Notes: generated by a model from the sequence alone, not told the origin. A stretch of DNA of 64,000 nucleotides from Haloplasma contractile SSD-17B (GCF_000215935.2 NZ_AFNU02000001.1:186001-250000), one strand, 5' to 3'; shown: positions 34,992-44,772, counted from the first letter of the stretch. Made by a program: numbers and translations.

Positions 34992-36002
34992 ATGGATCTT
35001 ATAAACGGTAGTAAAAACTTCGAACAGTTTAACGATGTGTTCCATTCGTTAAATGATGATGATGCAGTAAAATGGAAAGCTGATCGTCGTATTCTGATGA
35101 TGATTTCTGCCATTTATACAACTAATAGTCACCCATTCGATATAGAATTGTTTAAATCTACTAGTGACTACATAAAGAAGCAAGTGGGATTCTTTTCTCC
35201 ACTTCGCACGAATCATCGGTTTGCTTTAGCAACAGCTCTTATTGTAAAACATAAAGAGCCCAAAACTTACTTCAAAACCTTTAAGATAATATACCAAGCG
35301 CTTATCAAGAGTGGCTTCAAAAGAAATTCATTCACTGTTATAGCAGCACTTGTATTACTAATGGAAACAGAAAGTAAAGAGATTGAAAACGAAACTGTAA
35401 AAAAACGAGCAAAGAAAGCATATTCACTCTATAGAGGTATGAGAAGTAAACATCTCTTTTTAACAAGTGATGGTGATTACCCACTAGCTTTATTATTATC
35501 AAGGTCAAATCAACAAGTAGAACAGATTATTAATGATAGTGAGTATTTTTATAATACGCTGTCAAATCATCAATTTGAAAAAGGGAATGACCTTCAATTT
35601 TTAGCGCACATATTAATGTTAAATGATCGATTAGATAACGATATGATCATCGCGAACTGTCTATCTACATATGAAAGAATGACTAAAAAGGAAATTAAAA
35701 TTAAACGTATCTATTATCCTATTATTGGGCTTCTATCTACGATTAATGATGTGGATCAATTGTTAGACGAAATCATTCTACTACAAACAGAGCTAGATTT
35801 TGTGAAAAAGTACAAATATAATAAAGATCTTAATTTTATCATTGCGGTCTTACTCATAGTAAGGGATTATATAGATAAGCATACACGGCATGAGATAAGC
35901 ATTACGACTTCACTTCACATGATTGTAGAGGCACATCTTGCAGCCATGATCGCAACAATAACTGCTGTAACAGAAGCTTCGTTTACATCAACTGCTACCT
36001 AA
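34992..36002 (+). CDS. DUF4003 family protein
   Basis: The 336-residue protein is soluble and helical and matches the DUF4003 pattern: DRRILMMISAIYTT, FSPLRTNHRFALATALI, LLMETES, and a central HLFLTSDGDYPLALLLS. The function of this family is unknown. ATG 34992 starts two bases after the preceding stop and lacks a good ribosome binding site, so coupling to the acyltransferase is likely; a GTG at 34983 overlaps the previous gene. It closes the cluster, as a terminator overlaps its stop. Confidence 0.82.
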   Translation: MDLINGSKNFEQFNDVFHSLNDDDAVKWKADRRILMMISAIYTTNSHPFDIELFKSTSDYIKKQVGFFSPLRTNHRFALATALIVKHKEPKTYFKTFKIIYQALIKSGFKRNSFTVIAALVLLMETESKEIENETVKKRAKKAYSLYRGMRSKHLFLTSDGDYPLALLLSRSNQQVEQIINDSEYFYNTLSNHQFEKGNDLQFLAHILMLNDRLDNDMIIANCLSTYERMTKKEIKIKRIYYPIIGLLSTINDVDQLLDEIILLQTELDFVKKYKYNKDLNFIIAVLLIVRDYIDKHTRHEISITTSLHMIVEAHLAAMIATITAVTEASFTSTAT

Positions 36003-36027
36003 ACATATTCTAGGAGCAGTTTTTTTG
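35991..36027 (+). terminator. Rho-independent terminator of the 30.9-36.0 kb cluster
   Basis: ACTGCT-A-CCTA (35991-36001) pairs with TAGG-AGCAGT (36011-36020), followed by TTTTTTT. The stem covers the DUF4003 stop codon. Confidence 0.88.
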
Positions 36028-36254
36028 TTCTCATGATTGCGCATTTTAGATTTATTCATAAACTATTTTTTATATTTATGTTATACTAGAATTGAAAAAA
36101 TAAGAGTTTAAAATTAACTAGCTAATTCAAAACTTTATAAAATTTAATAAGTTTTTTGTCTAGGTATTCAAAAATTTCTTAGCATGAACAGAAATAAAAC
36201 AAGTGAGATTACAAATATTAATAAATAGTATATAACAGGAATAAGGTGTAAAAC

Positions 36255-37619
36255 ATGAAAAAAAAGAAAAAACAAACTCAGATGATACAAGGTAAGTGTA
36301 TTAACAGTTCGGATCGAGGGATGGGAATTGTTAAGTGGAAACATAATGATGTCTATGTTCCTAACTTGATTTTTGGAGAAGAGGCTAAAATCAAAATTAC
36401 AGGAAAAAGCAAATCCCATTATTTTGGTGAAATCGTATCGATTATAAAGGAATCACCTTTACGAACTAAACCAGGATGTGCAATCTATGACAGATGCGGT
36501 GGTTGTCAATTAATGCATGTATCGTATGAGGGACAGTTAAAAGAGAAACAGCGCTATGTACTTGATGTTATGAAAACTATTGCTAAACATAATGTCACAG
36601 TAGATGACATTATTCCTATGAAAGATCCGTATCGTTACAGAAATAAAATTCAGGTTGCTTTTTCTTCAAATAAAAAAGGAGATATCGTAGCCGGATTTTA
36701 TGAGGAAAATACACACAAGGTTGTACAGATGGAAACGTGTCATATACAAGATAAAATAGCTGATGCGATCGTAGGTTCATTTAAGGAGATTATGAAACAA
36801 TATAAAATTAGACCCTATGATGAAGATAAACGTGTAGGTCTTATTCGTCATATCTTAATTAGGAGAGGCTTTCATACAGACCAAACAATGGTTGTTATTG
36901 TAACGAGTTCAAATAAATTTCCGGGCCGTAATAATGTTGTAAAAGCGTTAAGAAATAAACACCCTGAGATAGATACAATTATACAAAATACAAACCCACG
37001 TAAAACCAGTATTGTATTAGGAGAACAAGAACGCGTTCTATTCGGAAAAGGGTATATTGTTGATGTTTTATGTGGAATGAAGTTCAAAATCTCTCCTAAA
37101 TCATTCTATCAAGTAAATCCAGTGCAGACGGAGACACTATATAATAAGGCTATTGACTTAGCGAATCTAAAAGGTAATGAACGAGTGTTAGATGCTTACT
37201 GTGGTATTGGGACAATTGGTCTTATTGCAAGCAGAAAAGCAGGGAATGTAATTGGTGTTGAAGTAAACAAAGATGCCATTCAAGATGCGATAGGAAACGC
37301 AAAAATTAATAATGTGAAGAATGTACGATTTTTCACCGCAGATGCCTCTGTGTTTATGGTTGAACTTTCAAATAATAATGAAAAAATAGATGTTGTATTT
37401 TTAGACCCACCTAGAAGTGGATGTGATGAGCGATTTTTAAAATCATTAATTAAACTGAAACCAAAGCGTGTTGTCTACATTTCATGTGACCCAAAAACAC
37501 AAGCTCGTGACCTCTCTCATTTAATTAAAGGCGGATACAAGGTTAACAAAATACAACCTGTAGACATGTTTCCGCATACGCACCATGTCGAATGTATTGT
37601 ATCTTTAGAAAAAGAATAA
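36255..37619 (+). CDS. rlmD: 23S rRNA (uracil-5-)-methyltransferase, RlmD/RlmCD type
   Basis: The 454-residue enzyme has an N-terminal TRAM domain (about 10-65), an iron-sulfur Cys cluster (CAIYDRCGGCQLMH and a later ETCHIQD), and a C-terminal SAM methyltransferase domain (VLDAYCGIGTIGLIAS). The catalytic VFLDPPRSGCDERF and YISCDPKTQARD follow. In Bacilli one enzyme (RlmCD) makes both m5U747 and m5U1939. The ATG follows AAGGTGTAAAAC. Which uridines this protein modifies cannot be told from sequence. Confidence 0.93.
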   Translation: MKKKKKQTQMIQGKCINSSDRGMGIVKWKHNDVYVPNLIFGEEAKIKITGKSKSHYFGEIVSIIKESPLRTKPGCAIYDRCGGCQLMHVSYEGQLKEKQRYVLDVMKTIAKHNVTVDDIIPMKDPYRYRNKIQVAFSSNKKGDIVAGFYEENTHKVVQMETCHIQDKIADAIVGSFKEIMKQYKIRPYDEDKRVGLIRHILIRRGFHTDQTMVVIVTSSNKFPGRNNVVKALRNKHPEIDTIIQNTNPRKTSIVLGEQERVLFGKGYIVDVLCGMKFKISPKSFYQVNPVQTETLYNKAIDLANLKGNERVLDAYCGIGTIGLIASRKAGNVIGVEVNKDAIQDAIGNAKINNVKNVRFFTADASVFMVELSNNNEKIDVVFLDPPRSGCDERFLKSLIKLKPKRVVYISCDPKTQARDLSHLIKGGYKVNKIQPVDMFPHTHHVECIVSLEKE

Positions 37620-37771
37620 ACGATCATATGGTGTTTATGTCATGAATTTACGTAATCTGTCATAGTTTATATTAATAATATGTTATTGTTAATCCTTCTC
37701 TGAGTGAAGTAGTATTTAATAAATTAAGACGTAATCAGAGTTAAGTATAAGGAATAAAAGGACGTGATTGT

Positions 37772-38728
37772 ATGAAGGCTGTTGTTTTAGATGGTCATGC
37801 ACTAAACCCAGGTGATTTATCGTGGGAAGGAATAGAATCATTATGTGAATTAACTGTTTATGAACGGACACCTAAAGAATTAATCATAGAACGAATAAAG
37901 GATGCAGAGTTGATCATTACAAATAAAGTTAAAATAACAAAGGAAATACTAGAACTTGCACCACACATTAAGTATATAGGGATTCTAGCTACAGGCTTTA
38001 ATATTGTAGACTTAGAGGCAGCAAACAAACTAAATATAACGGTAACCAATATTCCTTCTTATAGTACAGAAGCAGTTGCCCAACATGTATTCTCATTACT
38101 CTTAGAAATTACGAACCAGGTATCTTCACATAACCGTGCCGTTAAAGAAGGTCAATGGACTAATAATGATGACTTTTGTTTTTGGAACACTCCTCTAATT
38201 GAACTATCAAATAAGACGATTGGAATAATAGGGTTTGGTAGTATCGGTCAAAAAGTTTCAGAAATCGCTAATGCATTTTCAATGAATGTATTAACGTATA
38301 ATAGAACGGTAAAAAGAGAGTATGAGCATGACAGATTAAAGTTTGTCTCACTTGATGAATTGTGTGAACGTTCTGATGTAATTTCAATCCATGTTCCGCT
38401 CTCTGATCAAACAAAAGGTCTTATTAATGAACAATTAATAAACAAGATGAAAAAAGGGGTAATCATCATTAATACAGCAAGGGGACCTATTATTAATGAA
38501 CACGATTTATATCAAGCGCTAAAATCTGATCATGTATACAGCGCAGGTCTCGATGTTGTGTCAGAAGAGCCGATTAAAGCAAATAATCCATTGTTAAACG
38601 CTAAAAATACGTTTATTACTCCTCATATTGCTTGGGCTCCTAACGAGACACGTTTACGCTTACTTGAAATTGCAACAAAGAACATAAAAGCGTTTCTAGA
38701 GGGGAAGCCAATCAATGTTGTTAATTAA
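37772..38728 (+). CDS. D-isomer-specific 2-hydroxyacid dehydrogenase
   Basis: A 318-residue NAD-dependent oxidoreductase. The Rossmann motif is IGIIGFGSIGQK (about 150). The catalytic Arg is in NTARG, the Glu in VVSEEP and the His in FITPHIAWAP. The substrate is not certain: family members reduce glycerate/hydroxypyruvate, 2-oxo acids or other hydroxyacids. AAAGGACGTGATTGT precedes the ATG. It may be co-transcribed with the small membrane protein that follows 40 bases downstream. Confidence 0.92.
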   Translation: MKAVVLDGHALNPGDLSWEGIESLCELTVYERTPKELIIERIKDAELIITNKVKITKEILELAPHIKYIGILATGFNIVDLEAANKLNITVTNIPSYSTEAVAQHVFSLLLEITNQVSSHNRAVKEGQWTNNDDFCFWNTPLIELSNKTIGIIGFGSIGQKVSEIANAFSMNVLTYNRTVKREYEHDRLKFVSLDELCERSDVISIHVPLSDQTKGLINEQLINKMKKGVIIINTARGPIINEHDLYQALKSDHVYSAGLDVVSEEPIKANNPLLNAKNTFITPHIAWAPNETRLRLLEIATKNIKAFLEGKPINVVN

Positions 38729-38768
38729 AAAGACATTTAATTAAATATGGTGGGAGGTATATTAATTT

Positions 38769-39209
38769 ATGTTCGGAGAAAATTTGCTCTACAATGCAAC
38801 TAATGTAGGATTAGTGATTTACTTTGGTTGTATTCTATTTATATATTTATTTTCATTAAAGCATAAAGCCTACGGCAATTTAAGGGACATTACTATTTTC
38901 CTTGTCATAGGTCTAATCATTGTGACAAAATTGCCAAATAATATAGCCTTATATAGTATGGCTGTAATTGGAAACATAGTCCTTTTAACTTATCATTACG
39001 TTTTAGAGATGCGTGGTAATAAGAATCGAACGAAAAAAGAAATAAAGACAATGCGTGTATGTATGTTCATTCCTTTGCTTTTATTAATTGTTTCTATTCT
39101 ATATCGAACCGTTATTGTTGGTGATCATTTTGATTTAATGATGTTTGTAGGATTGGTTTTATTAACTATTTTTATAGTGGTAATTAGATATAATGAACGC
39201 ACAAGATAA
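38769..39209 (+). CDS. Small four-segment membrane protein of unknown function
   Basis: I do not recognise this 146-residue protein. It has four hydrophobic segments (about 12-30, 42-60, 65-82 and 97-140, the last possibly double) with a basic loop (EMRGNKNRTKKEIKTMR) after the third. GGGAGG lies 14 bases before the ATG. It lies 40 bases after a 2-hydroxyacid dehydrogenase gene and ahead of a terminator, so the two may form an operon. Confidence 0.7.
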   Translation: MFGENLLYNATNVGLVIYFGCILFIYLFSLKHKAYGNLRDITIFLVIGLIIVTKLPNNIALYSMAVIGNIVLLTYHYVLEMRGNKNRTKKEIKTMRVCMFIPLLLLIVSILYRTVIVGDHFDLMMFVGLVLLTIFIVVIRYNERTR

Positions 39210-39253
39210 AGTTATATAATTAATAGATTAAAAGAATAAGTTGATAACGAGTT

Positions 39254-39280
39254 AAGAGGGTGACTTCACTCTCTTTTTTT
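39254..39280 (+). terminator. Rho-independent terminator
   Basis: AAGAGGGTGA (39254-39263) pairs with TCACTCTCTT (39266-39275), one G-T wobble, then Ts. Confidence 0.88.
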
Positions 39281-39385
39281 GCATGAATTCCAACCTAAAT
39301 AGTTGCACTAATAAATAATTATATTTTTGTGATTAATCAAGTTGTGATATAATAATGAAGATATTAAAGTAAGGTGGTAGTTTAC

Positions 39386-40444
39386 ATGAGTGAGTTAAAC
39401 AACTTAGACCAAAAACGATTTTCAAAAGATATATGTAAATGGTATCAGTCGATCAAGCGGGACTTACCATGGCGATTAAATCAAGATCCATATAAAGTTT
39501 GGATTAGTGAAATAATGTTACAACAAACTCAAGTTAAGACGGTTATTCCGTATTTCAATCGTTTTATGGAACAGTTTCCATCTATTGAAGTCTTGGCTCT
39601 AGCAACAGAGGAAAAAGTCTTAAAGGCTTGGGAAGGATTAGGCTATTATTCACGTGCACGTAATATTCATACTACAGCAAAAAAAATTGTGAAAGACTAT
39701 GATAATGTATTTCCTAGTGATTACGAAACAATTTTATCTTTAAAGGGAATTGGAAGTTATACAGCAGGTGCAATTAGCTCAATTGCTTTTTTAAACCCAA
39801 TTCCAGCAGTCGATGGAAACGTAATGCGTGTAATGAGTCGTGTGCTAGATATTTGGGATGATATTGCGAAACCAAAAACCAAAAAGAAGTTTGAATTATT
39901 ACTAAAAGATGTTGTTCCTAGCAATGACCCGTCTTCGTTTAATCAAGGATTGATGGAACTTGGTGCACTAATCTGTAAACCACGCTCTCAAAAATGTTTT
40001 GAGTGTCCGGTCAGAACACATTGTATCTCCTATCATAATGGTTATGATGATCAGTTACCAATTAAGTCTTCAAAGGCTAAACAAAAGAAAATCCCAATGA
40101 TAACAGGTATTGTTACGAATGAACAAGGAAAGTTTTTGATGCGTAGACGACCTGAGAAAGGACTACTCGCTAATATGTGGGAATTTGTGCAAGCAGAGGG
40201 TCTTTCTTTTAATGAATTACAATATCATCTATTCTATCATTATAACATCAAGTTGACAGACGGAATCTATCAGGGGGACGTTAAGCATGTGTTTTCACAT
40301 CGAATCTGGAATATGACTGTTTACTCATCTAAAGTTACAGGGGAGCCTAAACTTCCGGTACATCTAAAATTCTTGTCAAAAGCTGAAATTGAGCAAATAC
40401 CAGTATCTACGGCACACAAAAAAGTGATGAATTATATCCAATAA
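39386..40444 (+). CDS. mutY: A/G-specific adenine DNA glycosylase
   Basis: MutY removes adenine mispaired with 8-oxoguanine. The 352 residues have the helix-hairpin-helix LKGIGSYTAGAISS followed by the catalytic VDGNVMRVMSR Asp, then the [4Fe-4S] cysteines in CKPRSQKCFECPVRTHC, and a C-terminal NUDIX-like 8-oxoG recognition domain (about 220-350). ATG 39386 follows AAGGTGG; the GTG at 39374 overlaps that site. The next gene starts 18 bases downstream and probably shares the transcript. Confidence 0.95.
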   Translation: MSELNNLDQKRFSKDICKWYQSIKRDLPWRLNQDPYKVWISEIMLQQTQVKTVIPYFNRFMEQFPSIEVLALATEEKVLKAWEGLGYYSRARNIHTTAKKIVKDYDNVFPSDYETILSLKGIGSYTAGAISSIAFLNPIPAVDGNVMRVMSRVLDIWDDIAKPKTKKKFELLLKDVVPSNDPSSFNQGLMELGALICKPRSQKCFECPVRTHCISYHNGYDDQLPIKSSKAKQKKIPMITGIVTNEQGKFLMRRRPEKGLLANMWEFVQAEGLSFNELQYHLFYHYNIKLTDGIYQGDVKHVFSHRIWNMTVYSSKVTGEPKLPVHLKFLSKAEIEQIPVSTAHKKVMNYIQ

Positions 40445-40462
40445 AAGGAGGAAAGAACAGCT

Positions 40463-40987
40463 ATGCTTGCATTCTATATTATATTAGCACTTATAATCTT
40501 TTTGGTGGTTGTAGCCTATGTTTTAAATGCAATCTATTTACCTAGAAAACGCATCGAAAAAACGCAACATCAGATACATCTTTTACTAGATCAAGAGGAA
40601 TCTAATTTTTCTTTAGAGACATTAAATTCAAAATTTGCTGATCTGAAGCTCACAATTAATGACAAAGATTATTTTATAAAAGTCATAAAGGTTTCTGAAC
40701 GAAAAAGTATTGTTATCACTAATAAAACGACATGGATTGAAACAGAGCGAACGGGTTCGTTAACTATTAAAAATCGAATTACATCTATTGTCCCGTTATT
40801 ACAAAATAAAATCGATTTTGATTCAATAACGCAGTTCAATAAAATAGCTATTATCTATCCTGATGCAAATAAAATATTAAAATATATAAATGAAAATGAG
40901 ATGGTGTTTGTAACAGAAAAAACAGATGTCTATGGTGTAAGGATTGTACGATTTAATAAATTAGATCAGATTCTAAACTGTCTGTAA
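40463..40987 (+). CDS. Single-pass membrane protein of unknown function
   Basis: The 174-residue protein has one N-terminal membrane segment (about 3-25) then a soluble domain of alternating strands and helices (TLNSKFADLKLTINDKDY, VSERKSIVITNKTTWIE, IAIIYPDANKILKYI). I do not recognise the family. GGAGGAAAGAACAGC precedes the ATG, right after mutY, so expression is probably shared. Confidence 0.7.
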   Translation: MLAFYIILALIIFLVVVAYVLNAIYLPRKRIEKTQHQIHLLLDQEESNFSLETLNSKFADLKLTINDKDYFIKVIKVSERKSIVITNKTTWIETERTGSLTIKNRITSIVPLLQNKIDFDSITQFNKIAIIYPDANKILKYINENEMVFVTEKTDVYGVRIVRFNKLDQILNCL

Positions 40988-41105
40988 AAGATAGATAACT
41001 AAAATAGAATTCGATATAATTTTTGTAAAATTACATACTCTATTATAGAGATTAATTCAGTACTTGAAATAGTACGATCTATAAATATAGGAAAGGGCGA
41101 GTTAA

Positions 41106-41831
41106 ATGAATATTTTAGTAGTAAATGATGATGGATACCAGTCAGTTGGTATTAAATTGTTGGCAGAAGCTTTTAGAGAATATGGTAATGTATATGTAGT
41201 TGCACCTGACAGCGAAAAGAGTGGTGCATCAAGCTCAATCTCATCTCATACTGGGATGATGGTTTATAAGAGAGGGAATCAAACTTGGAGCGTAGAAGGG
41301 ACGCCAAGTGACTGTGTAAAGTACGGACTTTTTGGACTTGATATAGACGCTGATCTAGTCGTGTCTGGAGTTAATAATGGTCCAAATATAGGAATCGATA
41401 CCATTTACTCAGGGACAATTGGTGAAACAATGGAGGCACTTTTTCATGGTAAGAAAGCAATAGCTTTCTCAGCTGATTTTGATGGTTATGATATCGTTAA
41501 AAAAGAAATCAAGGCTGTGATTGACTATATTTTTTCAAATGAACTATTATCAACTGATTATTTATTAAATGTAAACTTCCCTAAGAAATCATATGACGAA
41601 TCTTCTGCTATACAGATCACTGATTTATATATCAATCAGTTTTTGCATGGCTTTGAAGAGCGTGAGGGAAAAATATTCGGTACTCGTAAACCACTAGAAG
41701 AAGAATATAAACAACATTCAGATCTATTTGCATTTCATAAGGGAGAAATCTCAATCACACCACTTAAATTAGGGAATGGTGATGAAAACCTTACATTACA
41801 ATTAAAGAAAAAATTAAATAAAAATCATTAA
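41106..41831 (+). CDS. surE: 5'/3'-nucleotidase SurE
   Basis: SurE is a metal-dependent nucleotidase acting on nucleoside monophosphates in the cytoplasm. The 241 residues have the N-terminal metal site ILVVNDDGYQSVG, the SGASSSIS loop near 40 and SGVNNGPNIGIDTIYSGT near 94. The ATG follows GGAAAGGGCGAGTTAA. It is alone in its transcript; no terminator is obvious before the convergent SASP gene. Confidence 0.95.
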   Translation: MNILVVNDDGYQSVGIKLLAEAFREYGNVYVVAPDSEKSGASSSISSHTGMMVYKRGNQTWSVEGTPSDCVKYGLFGLDIDADLVVSGVNNGPNIGIDTIYSGTIGETMEALFHGKKAIAFSADFDGYDIVKKEIKAVIDYIFSNELLSTDYLLNVNFPKKSYDESSAIQITDLYINQFLHGFEEREGKIFGTRKPLEEEYKQHSDLFAFHKGEISITPLKLGNGDENLTLQLKKKLNKNH

Positions 41832-41980
41832 TCAAAACATTTAAAATTACATTATACCGTGATTAATATTTCCGTGTGTGTTTATTTTTTATTACAATGA
41901 ATATATATCACTCATTTAGCGTGGTGCGAAGAATTAATATAAAAAAATTTATTTTCAATAGTTATTATTATTATACATTA

Positions 41981-42017
41981 AAAATGCTGCACCAAAGGAA
42001 TAATCCCTTGGGCAGCA
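41981..42017 (-). terminator. Rho-independent terminator of the SASP gene
   Basis: TGCTGC (41985-41990) pairs with GCAGCA (42012-42017), extended by CCAAAGG against CCCTTGG with one mismatch. On the minus strand the stem is followed by TTTTT. Confidence 0.8.
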
Positions 42018-42105
42018 AATTATATATAAATATAAAGATAGTTATAAATACTACTTGTTATTTAAGTATAAGTCAGTCTTTCTTACCATATAGTTCCTGT
42101 TTCGT

Positions 42106-42306
42106 TTACTTTTGACCTGGTTGAGACATTTGTTGTTGAGCCATTGCTACAAGACGTTTAGTGATTTCACCACCGACAGAACCATTCTGGCGAGCAGTAG
42201 TATCAGGACCTAATGTAACACCGAACTCATTAGCGATTTCATATTTCATTTGATCAATTGCTTGCTTAGCACCAGGTACAACTAATTTGTTTGTGTTTCT
42301 AGCCAA
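42106..42306 (-). CDS. Alpha/beta-type small acid-soluble spore protein
   Basis: SASPs coat and protect DNA in dormant spores. The 66 residues contain the family core nearly unchanged: [18 protein letters not shown], the GPR protease site in YEIANEF, and [17 protein letters not shown]. The TTG start at 42306 puts AGGAGGTGAT seven bases upstream and gives the usual MARNTNKL start; a GTG at 42315 lies inside that site and was rejected. It has a SigmaG-like promoter and its own terminator. It is direct evidence that the organism belongs to a spore-forming lineage. Confidence 0.95.
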   Translation of the reverse strand: MARNTNKLVVPGAKQAIDQMKYEIANEFGVTLGPDTTARQNGSVGGEITKRLVAMAQQQMSQPGQK

Positions 42307-42328
42307 ATCTATCACCTCCTGTCACTAT

Positions 42329-42359
42329 TATAATGTGATAATTCGCATATATTAATACA
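42329..42359 (-). promoter_or_regulatory. SigmaG-like promoter of the SASP gene
   Basis: On the minus strand TGTATTA (42359-42353) and CATTATA (42335-42329) are 17 bases apart, close to the forespore SigmaG pattern of SASP genes. Confidence 0.6.
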
Positions 42360-42723
42360 ATAAAAATAGTGGTAATTTCTATAAAAATATAAACTTTTTT
42401 CCAATATGCATAATACAAGAAATACTCATAATATCACACAAGTTAAAGTTATCAGATTATGATAGCTTTTTTAATTGTTATTTTTATTTATGATCAAACC
42501 AGTAATAAAAAAGGCTTTTTAAATGAACTGTGCTGTTATTAAAGTCATATAACAGAGTGTCCATACTTAATAGTAATAGACTTATAGCAACAAAATTCGC
42601 AAACACAGCGATAAAAAAGAAGATTTAAACCTGTTTTAATTTATTTATGTTATTTGATGATCTTGTAAATGAAAGCATGTCTTTGTCATATAATTTAGTA
42701 AGAATAGCTTTAGGAGGAATAAA
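42360..42723. other. Intergenic region, no gene recognised
   Basis: About 360 A+T-rich bases between the SASP promoter and a divergent GNAT gene. TATAAT at 42689-42694 may be the -10 of the GNAT gene, but no -35 is well spaced. Nothing else is seen. Confidence 0.5.
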
Positions 42724-43218
42724 ATGAGTGTTGAAATTAAAGAATTAACAGGGGATTTATTTATCGAAACTGCTAATATGATTTCTAAATTGGCACAGTA
42801 CAAGAAAAACAAACAAGACAAACGAAACGATTATTTTGATCAACAATCAATACGGTCTTTAACAAAATGGTGCCATGAAGGAACTATCTATAATATATTC
42901 CATGATCAGCAATTAATAGGTTTTTGTTATGTTAAATTCACTCAGGACTTAGCCTATTTAGAGGATGTATATATAAAAAAAGATTTCTTAAAAGATGGTA
43001 TTAGTAAAAAAGCATTTAAAGCATTAGATCAAATTCTAAAAAATAAAAATGTAGAATCATTATTGGTATACGTCTCTCCTAAAAATACTCGTATGTTGCA
43101 TTTTTATAGAGAGTGTGGTTTTGATCATCTTAATCAATTACAGTTAAAAAAGAATTATAATGATCATTTAAATAAACACGACAACATTGAAATACTAGGG
43201 TTTGATTTTAAACGTTGA
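42724..43218 (+). CDS. GNAT-family N-acetyltransferase
   Basis: A 164-residue acetyltransferase-like protein. The GNAT pattern is visible as GTIYNIFHDQQLIGFCYVKF, then AYLEDVYIKKDFLKDGISKKAFKAL (strand 4, then the acetyl-CoA loop, here degenerate without the usual R/Q-x-x-G-x-G/A), and LLVYVSPKNTRMLHFYRECGF near the end. The loose loop suggests a divergent enzyme. GGAGGAATAAA precedes the ATG. Substrate is unknown. Confidence 0.8.
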   Translation: MSVEIKELTGDLFIETANMISKLAQYKKNKQDKRNDYFDQQSIRSLTKWCHEGTIYNIFHDQQLIGFCYVKFTQDLAYLEDVYIKKDFLKDGISKKAFKALDQILKNKNVESLLVYVSPKNTRMLHFYRECGFDHLNQLQLKKNYNDHLNKHDNIEILGFDFKR

Positions 43219-43760
43219 TCGTTTTTAAAACTTGGCTTTTTTTGGCAATCGTTTTATTTTTTAATCTATAAAATAGAAATTCAACTTCTCAAAGGGGCCT
43301 TATACGTAAAAGACATACATAACAGTATTTCAGTGAGTATAATTAAGTCAAGTCTTTTAATGAAAAAAAGGTTATGGTGACCTATCTGTATACGTTAGGT
43401 TTCACAGATTTTTTATAATAAAAGTGAACAGGCACAAAACATTAACTGATATCCTTCGTTAGTTGACACTATTGTGAACGTGTGTTGTTCTGATACTAGT
43501 TTTAGTTAAAAGTTTAAAATAATGTGTCAGAATATAAGATATATTGTATTATTCGCATAATTTAAAATAATTAATACATGATATAAACGTCTGGAATTAT
43601 TTTACACGTATTAACTGGTTAATTAAAAATCTACAGAACAATATTGAAGAAGATTAAACCGCACTTTTTTTATAAGATTTTGTAGATACCATCATGAAAC
43701 ATTTATTTGTGAATAATAATAAATGTATGATAAATACAGGAATAAAAGGGAGTAATTATT
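43219..43760. other. Intergenic region, possible small hairpin transcript
   Basis: About 540 A+T-rich bases without a credible ORF. TATAAT at 43338-43343 is followed by a bulged hairpin (GTGACCTA at 43377-43384 with TAGG-TT-TCAC at 43396-43405) and TTTTTTAT, which could mark a short RNA or just a weak terminator. No -35 element is convincing. Confidence 0.35.
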
Positions 43761-44696
43761 ATGGGGAAAATAATGAATTTTCCTAAAGATGATGTCTATA
43801 ATTTTCAAAAAGGCCTGAATGATTATAATTTAGGTAATTATTACGATGCCTATCAATCATTTATGAAAACTCTCAGTGGGAAAACATTGAAAGAAAAGAG
43901 TATAAAATATATAGTGGAGTGTTTAATTGAACTTAAAGAATATGATCAGGTATATAAAATGATTGAAAATGAATTTGTAGAAAAAAATGTAGATGAGGAC
44001 TTTTTAATTCAAAAATACATATTTACTATGTATTTAGAAGGTCTTTATAGTCAAGTGTTGGAAATTATTAAGGTGTATCGAAAAAGTAATCAATGTTCAC
44101 GTGAAATTATGATTTTTTTTGATGAGTTAGAACAGGTCATTGATATTAAAATGCAACATGTCACTCACTATGAAGAACTCGCATTCAAAGAGTGGTTGTC
44201 ATCTAATGATTTCCTAAAACAGATGAAAATTGTCACGAATATAGACAATTTGGATTTAGAACGTTTTAAACCAGATATTAGACAGTTTTTACAAGATCAG
44301 GAAGCTGATTCTCATATTAAATATATTCTCCTTAAGTATCTAATGGATCATGATGATGATTCAGTGTATACATATATAAATAAACGAGGAGATGAATTTA
44401 GAATTATGAGAAGTGGGTTTACAGACTTATACGACGATTCACTCTTTCTATCACCTCTTGATCTTGTAAAAGAGAATATTATAAATCAATATCCGCAGGG
44501 TGAACGATATTTAAAGAATATCTGGCTAACTTATTGCTTAGATCTGTATCCCAACCTGATTCGAGATCATAAGGTAAGTGCAGCAATACTACATTGTCTT
44601 TTGTTTCGGTCAATGAATATAGAGTTCAATATCAATGAACTTTGTAAAAAATATGAGGTTACAGTAGGCGAAGTCAATACGCAACTAGTCTTATAA
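43761..44696 (+). CDS. TPR-like protein in the YsoA position upstream of tig
   Basis: The 311-residue protein is helical; the first 120 residues resemble TPR helices (NFQKGLNDYNLGNYYDAYQSF, KYIVECLIELKEYDQVYKMI). In Bacillus the TPR protein YsoA precedes tig-clpX-lon-engB, and this gene occupies the same place, which is the main basis for the comparison. The C-terminal region (VSAAILHCLLFRSMNIEFNINELCKKYEVTVGEV) looks like a helix-turn-helix-like tail. Function is unknown. AAAGGGAGTAATTATT precedes the ATG. Confidence 0.75.
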   Translation: MGKIMNFPKDDVYNFQKGLNDYNLGNYYDAYQSFMKTLSGKTLKEKSIKYIVECLIELKEYDQVYKMIENEFVEKNVDEDFLIQKYIFTMYLEGLYSQVLEIIKVYRKSNQCSREIMIFFDELEQVIDIKMQHVTHYEELAFKEWLSSNDFLKQMKIVTNIDNLDLERFKPDIRQFLQDQEADSHIKYILLKYLMDHDDDSVYTYINKRGDEFRIMRSGFTDLYDDSLFLSPLDLVKENIINQYPQGERYLKNIWLTYCLDLYPNLIRDHKVSAAILHCLLFRSMNIEFNINELCKKYEVTVGEVNTQLVL

Positions 44697-44772
44697 TTAT
44701 GGGTAAAAAATTTGTAAAAAAAATACATAATACCCTTAATTTTACTCAAATTACAGGATATAACAAAACTGT

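Noticed and set aside
41876-42115. Plus-strand 79-codon frame between surE and the SASP gene
   Set aside because: It overlaps the SASP terminator and the end of the SASP gene, has no ribosome binding site and an unconvincing composition.
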